Shown here in pieces: positions 12,195 to 22,612 of a DNA stretch of 64,000 nt. A program made the translations under genes and the position numbers. Position 1 is the stretch's first letter; each line of letters opens with the position of its first letter. The stretch is from Glycine soja (Eukaryota; Streptophyta; Magnoliopsida; Fabales; Fabaceae). Where the stretch lies: NCBI RefSeq assembly GCF_004193775.1, contig NC_041021.1, positions 13,225,198 through 13,289,197 on the forward strand, read 5' to 3'. The notes under the pieces are model-generated. The model was not told the origin of the DNA and searched no databases. It saw nothing but the letters and a program-made list of their open reading frames with translations.

Positions 12195-14024
12195 ATGGGA
12201 ACAAATCAAACCGGCAAGAGGTTCTACCAAGTCAAGGTCAAAAGCCCAGATACCACCAGCATCAAGGAATTAGGGCGGTTGATGGAACCCCTCCAAATGC
12301 AAGCCTTCCGCAAGACTTACGGAAAGATCTTAGAGTTGACCATAGCAGAGGTGTCCATAGAAGCCATTGCATCACTTACCCAATACTACGACCAGCCTTT
12401 GAGATGCTTCACATTCGGGGACTTCCAATTAGTACCAACCATTGAAGAATTTGAGGAAATTCTAGGATGTCCTCTCGGGGGAAGAAAGCCATATCTTTCC
12501 TCCGGGTGTCTCCCCTCTTTGAGCAGAATTGCAACTGTGGTCAAGGGTTCAGCAAGAGGTTTGGACCGCATAAAACAAACTCGGAACGGCATAGCGGGCC
12601 TACCACAGAAGTACCTAGAAGACAAGGCGAGGGGTATGGCCAATCAAGGAGACTGGGTCCCGTTTATGGATGTGTTAGCTTTGCTAATTTTTGGGGTCGT
12701 CCTCTTTCCAAACGTGGATGGTTTGATAGACCTAGCAGCAATCGACGCTTTCCTTGCCTACCACCATAGCAAGGAAAGTCCGGTGGTAGCTGTCTTGGCA
12801 GATCTATTTGACACATTGGACCGAAGGTGCGAGAAGAGTAGCGCACGGATCATCTGTTGCTTACCCGCCCTCTGTGTTTGGTTGGTTTCACACTTGTTCC
12901 AACAAGACACAAGACATCCATGTCCGCTCCTGAGCCATCGCTCGTGTACTGAAAAGAGGAGAATGGATTGGGACCAGCTCTTGGCCGGGATAGGAGGTAA
13001 AACAATCAGTTGGTTCCCCCGATGGAAGGAAGGAAAAGAAGGAGTCCTTTTCTCATGTGGAAGGTACCCAAACATTCCGCTGGTAGGAACGAGGGGTTGT
13101 ATTAATTACAATCCCACGCTCGCTATAAGACAACTAGGGTACCCCATGAGGGGAGCACCAACGGAAGAAAGCATGTCTCCTTTCCTTGTGAGGGATCTCG
13201 GCGCACAAAATTCCAAGACTATACAAAGAATCCATAAGGCATGGGAAACCCCGTTAAGGAAAGATCAAGAGCTTAGAGGCATTCGTAATGGCATCATTGG
13301 TGGGTACCACGAATGGCTGAAAGTTCGCATACGAGGTTTAGATTGGCTCGCCAAGTTAAAAGTCGTCAGCGAAGAGAATTTTGAAGCACCGGAAGAGGAC
13401 GAAGAAGTCCAAGCTCTCAAGAGCGAGTTAGGAAAGGCAAAACTCGCCAAGGAGAAGTTCAAGTTGGCTGCTACACACGTTCGGAAGGAGTGTGCCGGGT
13501 TACGGGAAGAGAATGCAATTACCGCAAGAGCCCTTGAACAAGAGACCAAGAGGGCTCGCAAGGAAGAGTATGGCCGGAACAAATTTCGCGGAGCTCTATG
13601 GGGTAGCAATAGTGAACTCAAGTTGCGAAGGGAAGAAAGAGACCAGTCGCGAGCACATAGCATGGTTCTGAAAGAAGGGTTGATTGCTTGTTCAAGGTCC
13701 AAAAGAAGCTTGTCTCAGCGTTTATGCGAGACAGAGACCAACATGTTAGCTATCATCGCCAAGTACCAAGAAGAGTTAGGTCTAGCCACGGCCCACGAGC
13801 ATAGAATCGCGGATGAGTATGCTCAAGTGTATGCGGAAAAAGAGGCTAGAGGAAGGGTGATCGACTCTTTACACCAAGAGGCAACCATGTGGATGGATCG
13901 GTTTGCTCTTACCTTGAACGGGAGTCAAGAACTTCCCCGATTGTTAGCCAAGGCCAAGGCGATGGCAGACACCTACTCCGCCCCGAAGAGATTCATGGGC
14001 TTATCGGCTATTGTCAGCATATGA
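12195..14024 (+). CDS. ORF1 protein, DUF7745-like, Ogre-type extra ORF before gag (609 aa)
   Basis: The frame is open for 609 codons from ATG 12195. The frame reaches back to 12159 only through a TTG. The ATG has A at -3 and G at +4, and element 2 has an ATG at the same place. Residues ~65-340 look like the DUF7745-type domain found in many plant retroelement proteins: QPLRCFTFGDFQLVP and EEILGCPLGG near 67-95, then GCINYNPTLAIRQLGYPM from ~301. Residues ~397-568 are rich in E, K, A and L in a heptad-like pattern, so a coiled coil is likely. The function of ORF1 in Ogre elements is not established. The last 11 residues differ from the element 2 protein because one C is missing in the C-run near 13981, which moves the stop to 14024. 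The older frame would run on to the TAG at about 14059. It is the only intact protein gene in the window. Confidence 0.88.
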   Translation: MGTNQTGKRFYQVKVKSPDTTSIKELGRLMEPLQMQAFRKTYGKILELTIAEVSIEAIASLTQYYDQPLRCFTFGDFQLVPTIEEFEEILGCPLGGRKPYLSSGCLPSLSRIATVVKGSARGLDRIKQTRNGIAGLPQKYLEDKARGMANQGDWVPFMDVLALLIFGVVLFPNVDGLIDLAAIDAFLAYHHSKESPVVAVLADLFDTLDRRCEKSSARIICCLPALCVWLVSHLFQQDTRHPCPLLSHRSCTEKRRMDWDQLLAGIGGKTISWFPRWKEGKEGVLFSCGRYPNIPLVGTRGCINYNPTLAIRQLGYPMRGAPTEESMSPFLVRDLGAQNSKTIQRIHKAWETPLRKDQELRGIRNGIIGGYHEWLKVRIRGLDWLAKLKVVSEENFEAPEEDEEVQALKSELGKAKLAKEKFKLAATHVRKECAGLREENAITARALEQETKRARKEEYGRNKFRGALWGSNSELKLRREERDQSRAHSMVLKEGLIACSRSKRSLSQRLCETETNMLAIIAKYQEELGLATAHEHRIADEYAQVYAEKEARGRVIDSLHQEATMWMDRFALTLNGSQELPRLLAKAKAMADTYSAPKRFMGLSAIVSI

Positions 14025-15239
14025 TAGACTTAATGGCCCACATAATTAGAAATCGTTAGGAAACTTGTATGGTCTCTCAGACCTTGACTGGATACGACTT
14101 CTTTTTTGAAATAAAATGAGTTGGTCCCATGTTTCTACTCCAAAAAGCTTGTGCAAATCAAATCACTCCTACATTTTATCTCTAGCATGCATTGTATGTT
14201 GGTCTCGTCCTTTGTCACGGGAAGCCGGAAGGTCCATATCACCTTCTTAATTGTACACATGGGGCACTGCGCCCCCAAATGCGCAAGTAAGAAGAGATAA
14301 TTTTCCGGGCTCTCGTGTCCGTAAAATGCATTCATATCATGCATCGCATAAGCATCTCTTCATAACATCATAATGGACATATCCTGCATTTGTCCGTTAT
14401 CATATTCCAGCCTCACATTTTGCATAAGTCATGGCATCATCATGCATATGCGTTCAACAAACTTTTTGATCTGCAAAATTGCATACCATTTGTTTTCATG
14501 TTTGCTCATCCTTGCGTTTTCCTCTACAAAACAAAAACAAAGAAGGGGGAAGCGTGAAACTTCACACTACATTCTTAGTTGCATGTGTTAGGCACCATGA
14601 GCCAACCATGTTGGGATCATAAACCCATTTCTAAAAAAAACACACAACAACAAAACAAAATAATTGAACATGGTACCTAATGCATGGTTAACTAGGAAAT
14701 GGTGTTTCTTCGGGCATCTCAATTTCATAATTACATTTTCCATGCATAGCTTAAAGTATGCCCGAGTCATTCATCCCTATGAGATGTTGTTGAAGTATTG
14801 GCGATCAGAATTGCCATTCCTTGGATTATAGGGTTGAACCAAGCTCATGCTTTTATAAAAAGGTTCATCAAGTCAAGTTGAAATATGGAAGTAACCGTCC
14901 TGCAAAATTGGGGCAAAAGATGAATCAAGTCACATCACTGCTTCGTCTACTGCCAAACATATTTAGGATTGTTGATGTCCTTGTTACTTCCAGTTTCACC
15001 TTGACAAAGATGTCATGGACCATGTTGAAAATCTAAATTGATTCAACCCCATATCCTGCGTAAAAATTTGCAATACTTCGACTGTACATCATTCGCATGC
15101 ATCCATGCTTTTCATTGGTTGCATTGCTCATTGCATTCTTTCCTCGAAAAATAAAATAAAATAAAATAAAATGAACTTATCAAAAAGAAAAGGACACGCT
15201 TTACGGCGCCCTTACCGAACTCGTACTAGAGCTAGAGTA
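14025..15239 (+). other. Region between ORF1 and gag (no gene)
   Basis: No coding sequence is supported. The region is collinear with 52642-53839 of element 2. It contains the second copy of the leader module (14227-14345), A-rich stretches (near 14630 and 15150) and many CATGCAT/ATGCAT motifs. A 71-codon frame at 14821-15036 is present in both elements but begins without a good initiation context and matches nothing I know. Confidence 0.65.
14227..14345 (+). promoter_or_regulatory. Leader module, copy before gag
   Basis: This copy reads GGAAGGTCCATATCACCTTC, then GGGGCACTGCGCCCCC, then an AGAGATAATTTTCC segment and a CATATCATGCAT tail. It aligns along its length with 11989-12115 with many substitutions. 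GAAGGT/ACCTTC forms a 6-bp stem here. Confidence 0.5.
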
Positions 15240-16985
15240 ATGGGTGAAGCAGAGAAGGTGCAAGAGAAGATGAAGGCCGAAAATGGAGGCCATAAAAGAG
15301 CAAATGGCCACAATGATGAGGGCCATGATGAGCATGAAGAAGATAATGGAAGCCAATGCGGTTGCAATTGCCGCTACCAGCGTTGTTGCTAAGGTGAACC
15401 CGACATCCCCATCCGGCCTCAAGCAAATGAATCATCCAACCTCAAATATGGTAGGCAAAGATTTAGGAAGTACGGGCGGCCCCCATGATGTGCAAATTCA
15501 AAACGAGCACGCCTTCCCGTCATATGGCTTGCCTCTCAACTGTACGCCACCCAATGTGGCGTACACTCCCAATAAGAATGTCAATAACTCCACTCCTATA
15601 CCCATTGAAAGCCAGCAACCCCAAACTGATCATGCACATGTCTCTTAAACTGTGGAAGAGACCCATGAAATTCCCCATCACAATCTAGCCGACTTCGAGC
15701 CTTGGCTCGGATATACCACTGAAGGGCAAGCAGTTGGTGGTATACCCCTACAAAACCCTTTGGAGGGCCCTCAGTATCACCCACAACTGCACCTCTTGCA
15801 TTCCACAGCGGTTAAAAACCCTCATGACTATGGCAGGAATGGGGAAGTTGGATCATCTAAAGGAAAGGCTCAGGGCCATTGAAGGAGGTGAAGATTATGC
15901 CTTTGCTAACCTAGAAAAGTTGTTCCTAATACCCAAACATGGTCATTCCCAAGTTCAAAGTGCTGGACTTTGACAAGTACAAGGGGACTACTTGTCTCAA
16001 GAACCATCTAAAGATGTATTGTCAGAAGATGGGGGAATACACAAAAGATGAGGAATTGCTGATACATTCCTTCCAAGAAAGTCTTACTGGGGTAGCTGTT
16101 ACCTGGTACACTAACTTGGAACCTTCCCGAGTCCATTCTTGGAAGGACCTAATGGTTGCCTTTGTTAGGCAGTATCACTACAATTTTGATATGGTTCCGG
16201 ATAGGATGCAACTACAGAACATGTGCAAAAAGGGGGACGGATCATTCAAAGAACACGCCCAAAAGGTGGAGGGATCTGGCGGCCCAGGTGGTACCCCCAA
16301 TAATGGAAAGGGAGACGATAATCGTGATGGTAGACACATTATCGGTACTCTACTATGAAAAGATAGTAGGCTGCGCACCCTCAAAGCTTTGCAGATTTAG
16401 TCTTCGCCAGTGAAAGGATCAATGTGGGTCCGAAAAGAGGCAAATTTGATCATCCTACTAGGACGACTGAGAAAACTGGGGCAAATAAAGAGGGTGAGGA
16501 TAAGGGAGAAACCCATGTTGTGACTGCCATTCCTGTACGACCAAGTTTCCCACCAACCCAACAATATCTTTACTCAGCCAATAACAAACCTTCTCCTTAC
16601 CCACCACCCAGGTATCCACAAAGGCCATCCCTAAATCTACCACAAAGTCTGTCTACCGCACTTCCAATGACGAACACCACCTTTAGCACAAACCAAAAAC
16701 ACCAACCAAGAAGTGAATTTTGCAGCGAGAAAGCCTGTAGAATTCACCCCAATTCCAGTGTCCTATGCTGACTTGCTCTCATATCTACTTGATAATTCAA
16801 TGGTAGCCATAACCCTAGCCAAGGTTCATCAACCTCCACTTTTCTGAGGATACGACTCGAACGCAACGTGTGCTTATCGTGGAGGAGCCCTACGGCATTC
16901 CATTGAGCATTGTATGACCCCGAAGCATAAAGTGTGAAGTCTAATTGATACGGGCTGGCTGAAATTTGAGGAGAATTGCGTGTAA
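15240..16985 (+). pseudogene. gag: Degenerate gag of retrotransposon 1
   Basis: The ancestral start appears to be ATG 15240 (MGEAEKVQEKMKAE). Gag would be the capsid/nucleocapsid protein of the particle. A 1-nt insertion near 15280 moves the frame to MEAIKEQMATMMRAMMSMKK (15283). A TAA stops it at 15646-15648, and further shifts occur near 15825 and 15935. The capsid core is clear at 15945-16260 (FKVLDFDKYKGTT, AVTWYTNLEPSRVHSWKDLM, VAFVRQYHYNFDM). The frame shifts again near 16260 and near 16710. The C-terminal nucleocapsid motif survives as CAYRGGALRHSIEHC, where the usual first His is Arg. A TGA lies just before it (near 16846). No protease or polymerase follows. Confidence 0.88.
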
Positions 16986-19028
16986 ATCCTGACATTGACA
17001 AGAAATGCCACACATGGGGCAATTTTGAAAGCTGTTGTTAGGTGTCCCTAATGACTCATCAGGGTTTCCAAGTTTATGCCATTATTGTAAACCACAGCTA
17101 CAATGTTAAATGAAATGGATAAAGTTGATATCTTTGTCCCTCATCCTCTCACAAACGCATGTTTGCTTATTCAACTTTCACCGGAATGTGGGTGTAAGCC
17201 ATTGGTCTGTTTGCTCAAGCAACCTGCGCTCCTGAGTGTTGACTTCCAAGACCGTTCAATCAGAGATTACTCATCTTGCACGTTGGTGGGGGTGCCGTAA
17301 AAAAACGAGTAAAGTTCAAAACAAACAAGTTTCAAAATAAAATAAAATAAAAGTGTTCAAAAAGAAAAGGAAAAAAAAAAACATTTGATTGACTGTGCTT
17401 TCAAGACGTTCATGTGACCTCATTTTATCATCCTGGAAAGTTTGTCTTTTTAGAGAGAAGTGAGTTATCAAGAATAGGATGTTGGACAAATGGCCTTAGT
17501 TACCTTGAGAAGAAGAGGGGATTGAATTAAGATACGAATATTATTCCCCAATTAAACTTTCACTCTCTCTTTTCGGATTAACAATGCACATAGGGACAAC
17601 CCTTCCCTTGTGTTCAAGAATCCTCTACAACAAGAGACCCACGGTCTCTTAATCCCTTTTCAGAAATAAGAAGAAGAGAAGAATAGGTCTCTCGTAAAAG
17701 AGGTAGATTGTAAAATGAAGATCAATCAAAAATTCCTTATTGAATATGCAAGTGGTTGACCAAGGAATCTTTTCGAGAGGATAAGACATTTCAGTTCAGA
17801 AAAACTCTTGATCTTTCGAGAGGATAAAACTGTTTGGGCAATGAAAACTCTCTTTAAAACATTTGAATGGCCATTCATAAAACATTTGAATAGATATGTC
17901 TCTTGGAAATTATTTTCTGAAAATCCCCTCTAGTAATCAATTACAAGACTTATGTAATCGATTACAGGTTTTAAAAATTTGAATTAAAACATTTTCAAAC
18001 TGCTGGTAATCGATTACCAGAGAGCAAATCTCAATTTGAAAGGATAGAATTCCTTGGTCAAACCTTTTGCTTCTTCAATTTGGAAACTTCTTCCTAAGAT
18101 TCTAGAGATCAACTTGATCATATATCTTGATTTTCTTGGATTCTTGTCTTGAATAAAACTTGGCATCATCGAAACATCAAAACATCTTGCTTCTACATAG
18201 GAGTCATTTGACTTAATCCATCAACTGAAAAAAATCCTTCAACTATTTCTCGTCCTTGGAAAATTCTTTTTGCAAAAATCAATTGCTTCTTTCATTCTTC
18301 CTTACTACGAGGTTGTGAAAACAAGACAACAATTGGTACCTCTAAGCCCTACACTGGGGCAACGAAAGGCACCATGCAAAAACCTCAAGCGAACCTAGGG
18401 GCAGATTAGAAGTATTCACCCAATAGGTTCCCTCCTACAAGGTCATGACGAAAGGCAACGATTGATACCTCAAAGCCTTACACTGGGGCAATGAGGGGCG
18501 CCGTGCATGAGCCTCAAGTGAACCTAGGGGTCGATCAAAAGTTCTCACCCATCGATGTTTTTAACAAAAAAGGGGGGGACAAACCCTAGGATTTCAATGG
18601 ATTGATCAAACATCAAATGGCTCCATTGCCGTCACTCCAAAATGGTCAAGTGACTAAATCAAACAGAACACACACTCTGAGGAAGTTCCCGGAGAGATTT
18701 GCAAAAAAGGATAGGATGAGGTTGCATGAATTATCACCTCTTTCAAAAGGACAGTCAATCTGTGTTTTCCAAAAAAATTAAATCAAAATCAAAATCACAA
18801 AATAGGGAAAGAATGTCATGAACATTGTACAACTTTCCATTACATTGCATTGGTTCATATGAAGTCCGCATTTACCAAGTTTCACGACAAAGGTTGCATG
18901 CATCTGCATCCCTAAAGATCATGTTAACTGCATAGATTTCCTACATCTAATGTCCAAATCTTGTGGATTTGGGATGACCGGCCCTCTCGATGAGTCGATC
19001 TCTTGCTTTCTCATAAGGGTGGCACCTT
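16986..19028 (+). other. Non-coding 3' region downstream of gag, with palindromes and a ~130-bp tandem duplication
   Basis: No gene is supported. The region is collinear with 55486-57580 in element 2. It contains TGTAATCGATTACA (17953-17966) and the perfect 18-bp palindrome CTGGTAATCGATTACCAG (18003-18020). I recognise this motif type as common in soybean intergenic DNA. A segment with GCCCTACACTGGGGCAA, CCTCAAGCGAACCTAGGGG and TTCACCC is duplicated in tandem (about 18312-18430 and 18443-18560). A segment starting TGTTGGACAAATGGCC at about 17480 could be the start of an old LTR insertion, but I cannot place its end. Confidence 0.6.
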
Positions 19029-20590
19029 GGGTACTAGTTACCCTCACCGTTGAGAGGACTACACGTCCTCGCCTTGAGAGGACTACACGTCCTCACCATC
19101 AGAGGGCTGCACGCCCTCACCTCTAGAGGACTGCATGTCCTCGCCTTGAGAGGGCTACACGCCCTCACCTTGGGTACTAGTTACCCTCACCGTTGAGAGG
19201 ACTACACGTCCTCGCCTTGAGAGGACTACACGTCCTCACCATCAGAGGGCTGCACGCCCTCACCTCTAGAGGACTACATGTCCTCGCCTTGAGAGGGCTA
19301 CACGCCCTCACCTTGGGTACTAGTTACCCTCACCGTTGAGAGGACTACACGTCCTCGCCTTGAGAGGACTACACGTCCTCAGCATCAGAGGGCTGCACGC
19401 CCTCACCTTTAGAGGACTACATGTCCTCGCCTTGAGAGGGCTACACGCCCTCACCTTGGGTACTAGTTACCCTCACCGTTGAGAGGACTACACGTCCTCG
19501 CCTTGAGAGGACTACGCGTCCTCACCATCAGAGGGCTGCACGCCCTCACCATCAGAGGACTACATGTCCTCGCCTTGAGAGGGCTACACGCCCTCACCTT
19601 GGGTACTAGTTACCCTCACCGTTGAGAGGACTACACGTCCTCGCCTTGAGAGGACTACACGTCCTCACCATCAGAGGGCTGCACGCCCTCACCTCCAGAG
19701 GACTACATGTCCTCGCCTTGAGAGGGCTACACGCCCTCACCTTGGGTACTAGTTACCCTCACCGTTGAGAGGACTACACGTCCTCGCCTTGAGAGGACTA
19801 CACGTCCTCACCATCAGAGGGCTGCACGCCCTCACCTCCAGAGGACTACATGTCCTCGCCTTGAGAGGGCTACACGCCCTCACCTTGGGTACTGGTTACC
19901 CTCACCGTTGAGAGGACTACACGTCCTCGCCTTGAGAGGACTACACGTCCTCACCATCAGAGGGCTGCACGCCCTCACCTCCAGAGGACTACATGTCCTC
20001 GCCTTGAGAGGGCTACACGCCCTCACCTTGGGTACTAGTTACCCTCACCGTTGAGAGGACTACACGTCCTCGCCTTGAGAGGGCTACACGTCCTCACCAT
20101 CAGAGGGCTGCACGCCCTCACCTCCAGAGGACTACATGTCCTCGCCTTGAGAGGGCTACACGCCCTCACCTTGGGTACTAGTTACCCTCACCGTTGAGAG
20201 GACTACACGTCCTCGCCTTGAGAGGACTACACGTCCTCACCATCAGAGGGCTGCACGCCCTCACCTCCAGAGGACTACATGTCCTCGCCTTGAGAGGGCT
20301 ACACGCCCTCACCTTGGGTACTAGTTACCCTCACCTTTGTAGGGCTACACGCCCTCATCTTCAGAGGACTACACGTCCTCACCTTTAGAGGACTACACGT
20401 CCTCGCCATCAGAGGACTACATGTTCCCCATTTTCAAAGGGGGGCATGCCCTCACCTTTAGAGGATTGCACGTCCTTGCCATCATAGGACTACACTCCCT
20501 CGCCTTCGAAAGGCGACACGTCCTGAACTTCAGAGGGCTACACACCCTCGCCTTTAGAGGACTACGCGTCCTCACTTTCAGTGGGCTCCA
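19029..20590 (+). repeat. Tandem hairpin array 1 of element 1 (24-bp units in a 143-bp higher-order repeat)
   Basis: Each ~24-bp unit is a 17-nt hairpin plus a ~7-nt linker. There are three stem types: GAGGAC-TACAC-GTCCTC, GAGGGC-TGCAC-GCCCTC and GGGTA-CTAGT-TACCC. Six hairpins make a 143-bp unit. GGGTACTAGTTACCC begins at 19029, 19172, 19315 and 19458, and so on to about 20316, giving nine full periods, followed by a less regular tail to ~20590. Open frames here (GLHVLALRGLHALT-type) follow from the 24-bp unit and are not genes. Confidence 0.93.
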
Positions 20591-20683
20591 TATCCACACC
20601 TTAAGATAATTTAAGGTCCTCTGTCCTTAAATGCTTAACCGAGACTTGCACTCCCGGTTAAGGGACCAGTAGTTTCCTTTTAA

Positions 20684-21490
20684 CGGTTCCTGGGCCACCC
20701 CCTGATATTGGAGGAGGGCCAACTGTGCGAGCACAACCAGAGAGGGAGGCTATCACACAGCTACTATGCATACCGGGGCAAGATTTCACCCGTGCCGCTG
20801 CAAAGAGACGAGTGCGGATCATGCGCACCAACATGACCACTCTTACATAGATATAGATGACATTGCTACTTAGCAACATTCTGCCCAGCGACCGCAACGC
20901 CAATCTCCCCCTGCAAAAGTATCAGTTGGTCTGTGTCGTCCCGACATGGGTGAGTATGCATATAGTTCAACTGATTTCTGATACCATCTATTGTTTGCAG
21001 GGATCGCACCCACAAGACACCCAGTGGACCCGGAAAAGGCCAACAGGGCCCTGGGGTTTCCAGCTCTGGTTACGGGCCTCTATCAGTCCTACAGGGTGCC
21101 CGTACCCCCCCCGGCAAGGTTATGTCATCATAGGTAAGTATGCACATCGCTCAACTGATTTCTGATTTCATCAATTGTTTGCAGGGATCGCACCTGCAAG
21201 ACACCCAGTGGACCCGAAGAAGTCCAACAGAGTCTTGGAATTGTCAAGCTCTAATTACGGGTCTCTGTCAGTTCTACGGAGTACCTGTCACCTCCAGCAA
21301 GGGCATCAGGCCCCCTACTAATCGAGCTTTCATCAAGAAGTACTGCGTCTCCAGGCAGGCGCAGGGCGAAACACCACAGCAGCCTGGGGATGGTCGGTAG
21401 CGGGCAATAGACGCACCGCCACCACCTTTAGAGTTCACCTTTGCTCATCCACAAAAAGGTTTGAGTATTGCCTACGACACATGGCCGACC
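20684..21490 (+). pseudogene. Captured, partly duplicated fragment of a 'putative plant transposon protein' domain
   Basis: In shifting frames the text reads RFLGHPLILEEGQLCEH, then GQDFTRAAAKRRVRIMRTNM, LLLSNILPSDRNANLPLQKY, HIVQLISDTIY, GIAPTRHPVDPEKANRALGF, and later PPTNRAFIKKYC and LEFTFAHPQKGL. From memory this is the conserved segment of legume hypothetical proteins annotated as a putative plant transposon protein domain (PF20167-like). Stops (near 20847) and frame changes at each CAGGGATCGCACC junction show it is dead. The HIVQLISD…PALVTGL part is present twice in tandem (about 20955-21130 and 21140-21300). Element 2 carries the same fragment. Confidence 0.65.
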
Positions 21491-21715
21491 AATAGGCAAC
21501 CAAGTCCAAAGCCAAAGGTAAGGAAAGTACTAGGTCAGTGACCGACAAGTCATAAGGCATCCAGCTAAAGACGTTAAAGAAGCGCTACTAGGAGGCAACC
21601 TAGTACCTTTTGAATCTATGTTTGTTATTTGATCACTTTTTATAGTAGGACGCACCTAGTTGCTCATGATCCTGGGGATTTAAATAAAACAAGCGCAAGC
21701 TCGGAAGGTAGTCAT
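21491..21715 (+). other. Short unassigned spacer
   Basis: Collinear with 59651-59860 in element 2. I see no gene, repeat or motif that I can name. Confidence 0.5.
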
Positions 21716-22050
21716 ACCTCACAAAATATATATATGTATGTTTAGGTAGTGAAAATACCTTAGATATGCATGTATGTAAACAAAAAAATACTTCACAAAA
21801 TATATATATGTATGTTTAGGTAGAGAGATACCTTAGATGTGCGTGTATGTAAACAAAAAATTACTTCACAAAATATATATTTGTATGTTTAGGTAGAGAG
21901 ATACCTTAGATGTGCGTGTATGTAGCAAAAAAATACCTCACAAAACATATATATGTATGTTTAGGTGGCAAGATACCTTGGATATGCATGTATATAGCAA
22001 AAATACCTCACAAAAATATGCACATGTTTAGGTAGCAAAATACCTCATGG
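21716..22050 (+). repeat. AT-rich tandem repeat, ~74-bp unit, about 4.5 copies
   Basis: Each unit contains CACAAAATATATATATGTA, TGTTTAGGTAG and ATACCTTAGATATGCATGTA. The spacing between the first two copies of ACAAAATATAT is 74 bp. The last copies are shorter and more diverged. The same array occupies 59860-60165 in element 2. Confidence 0.85.
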
Positions 22051-22612
22051 AAAAAAAAGAAGAAGAAAAAAAAAACAAACAAGAAAAAGAAATAAACAAA
22101 TGATAATGATAAAAAAAAAAAAAAAAAAGAAGGAAAAAAGAAAAAATAAGTTGTCAAGCTGAAAAACCAACATGCTTTTGAAAAGAGATGACTTCCAACT
22201 TTTCTTTGGAAAAATTCACTGATCATAACTAGTTTTTGAAAAAAGTGTGTATACACCTGAAGGGTGAATGCTGTGAAGATTTTCCCAGACGCCCAAAATG
22301 GACTCGGGGAATGCACAAATTGATAAAAGAACATATTTTGGAAACGTTGGGTTGACTAAAATAGAGGAAATGAATCCTGAGCCCTAGCATCACATGACCA
22401 TAAAAATTTGACACTTGAGTGTCCGCATAGGTGCATGCATGACCAGTTTTGCATAAAGTTTCTAAATCATCATTTTTGCATTTGTGTCATGGAAATAATG
22501 TGGGGCATCCCTTTTTATCCTTGAACCAAACCAAACCCTGACATGTATCATGTCTAGCCATTCTACAAGCCTTGAGCCAAAATCCTGACTCACCATAAAC
22601 CTTACCCTCGGA
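22051..22612 (+). other. A-rich and conserved non-coding spacer
   Basis: The region begins with an A/G run (22049-22145, including about 18 A). It continues with non-coding sequence that is conserved in element 2 (60165-60715). No gene is supported. The long F-rich frames on the - strand are the complement of poly-purine DNA. Confidence 0.6.

Noticed and set aside
14821..15036. 71-codon frame between ORF1 and gag
   Set aside because: Similar in both elements only because the DNA is similar. No known domain and no good start context.
17480..18430. Solo LTR of another retrotransposon (TGTTGG… start)
   Set aside because: A start-like sequence is visible, but no convincing CA end with a matching 5-bp target duplication could be placed.
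16986..18600. Protease, reverse transcriptase or integrase remnants after gag
   Set aside because: I looked for polymerase-like motifs in the translated pieces and found none; the sequence has many stops in all frames.
20945..21190. Intron-like GTGAGT/GTAAGT…TTTGCAG segments
   Set aside because: The sequence between them translates as HIVQLISD, part of the captured protein domain. The pattern recurs because the segment is duplicated, so I do not call introns.
22008..22334. Phe-rich - strand frames resembling membrane proteins
   Set aside because: They are the complement of A/G-rich low-complexity DNA.
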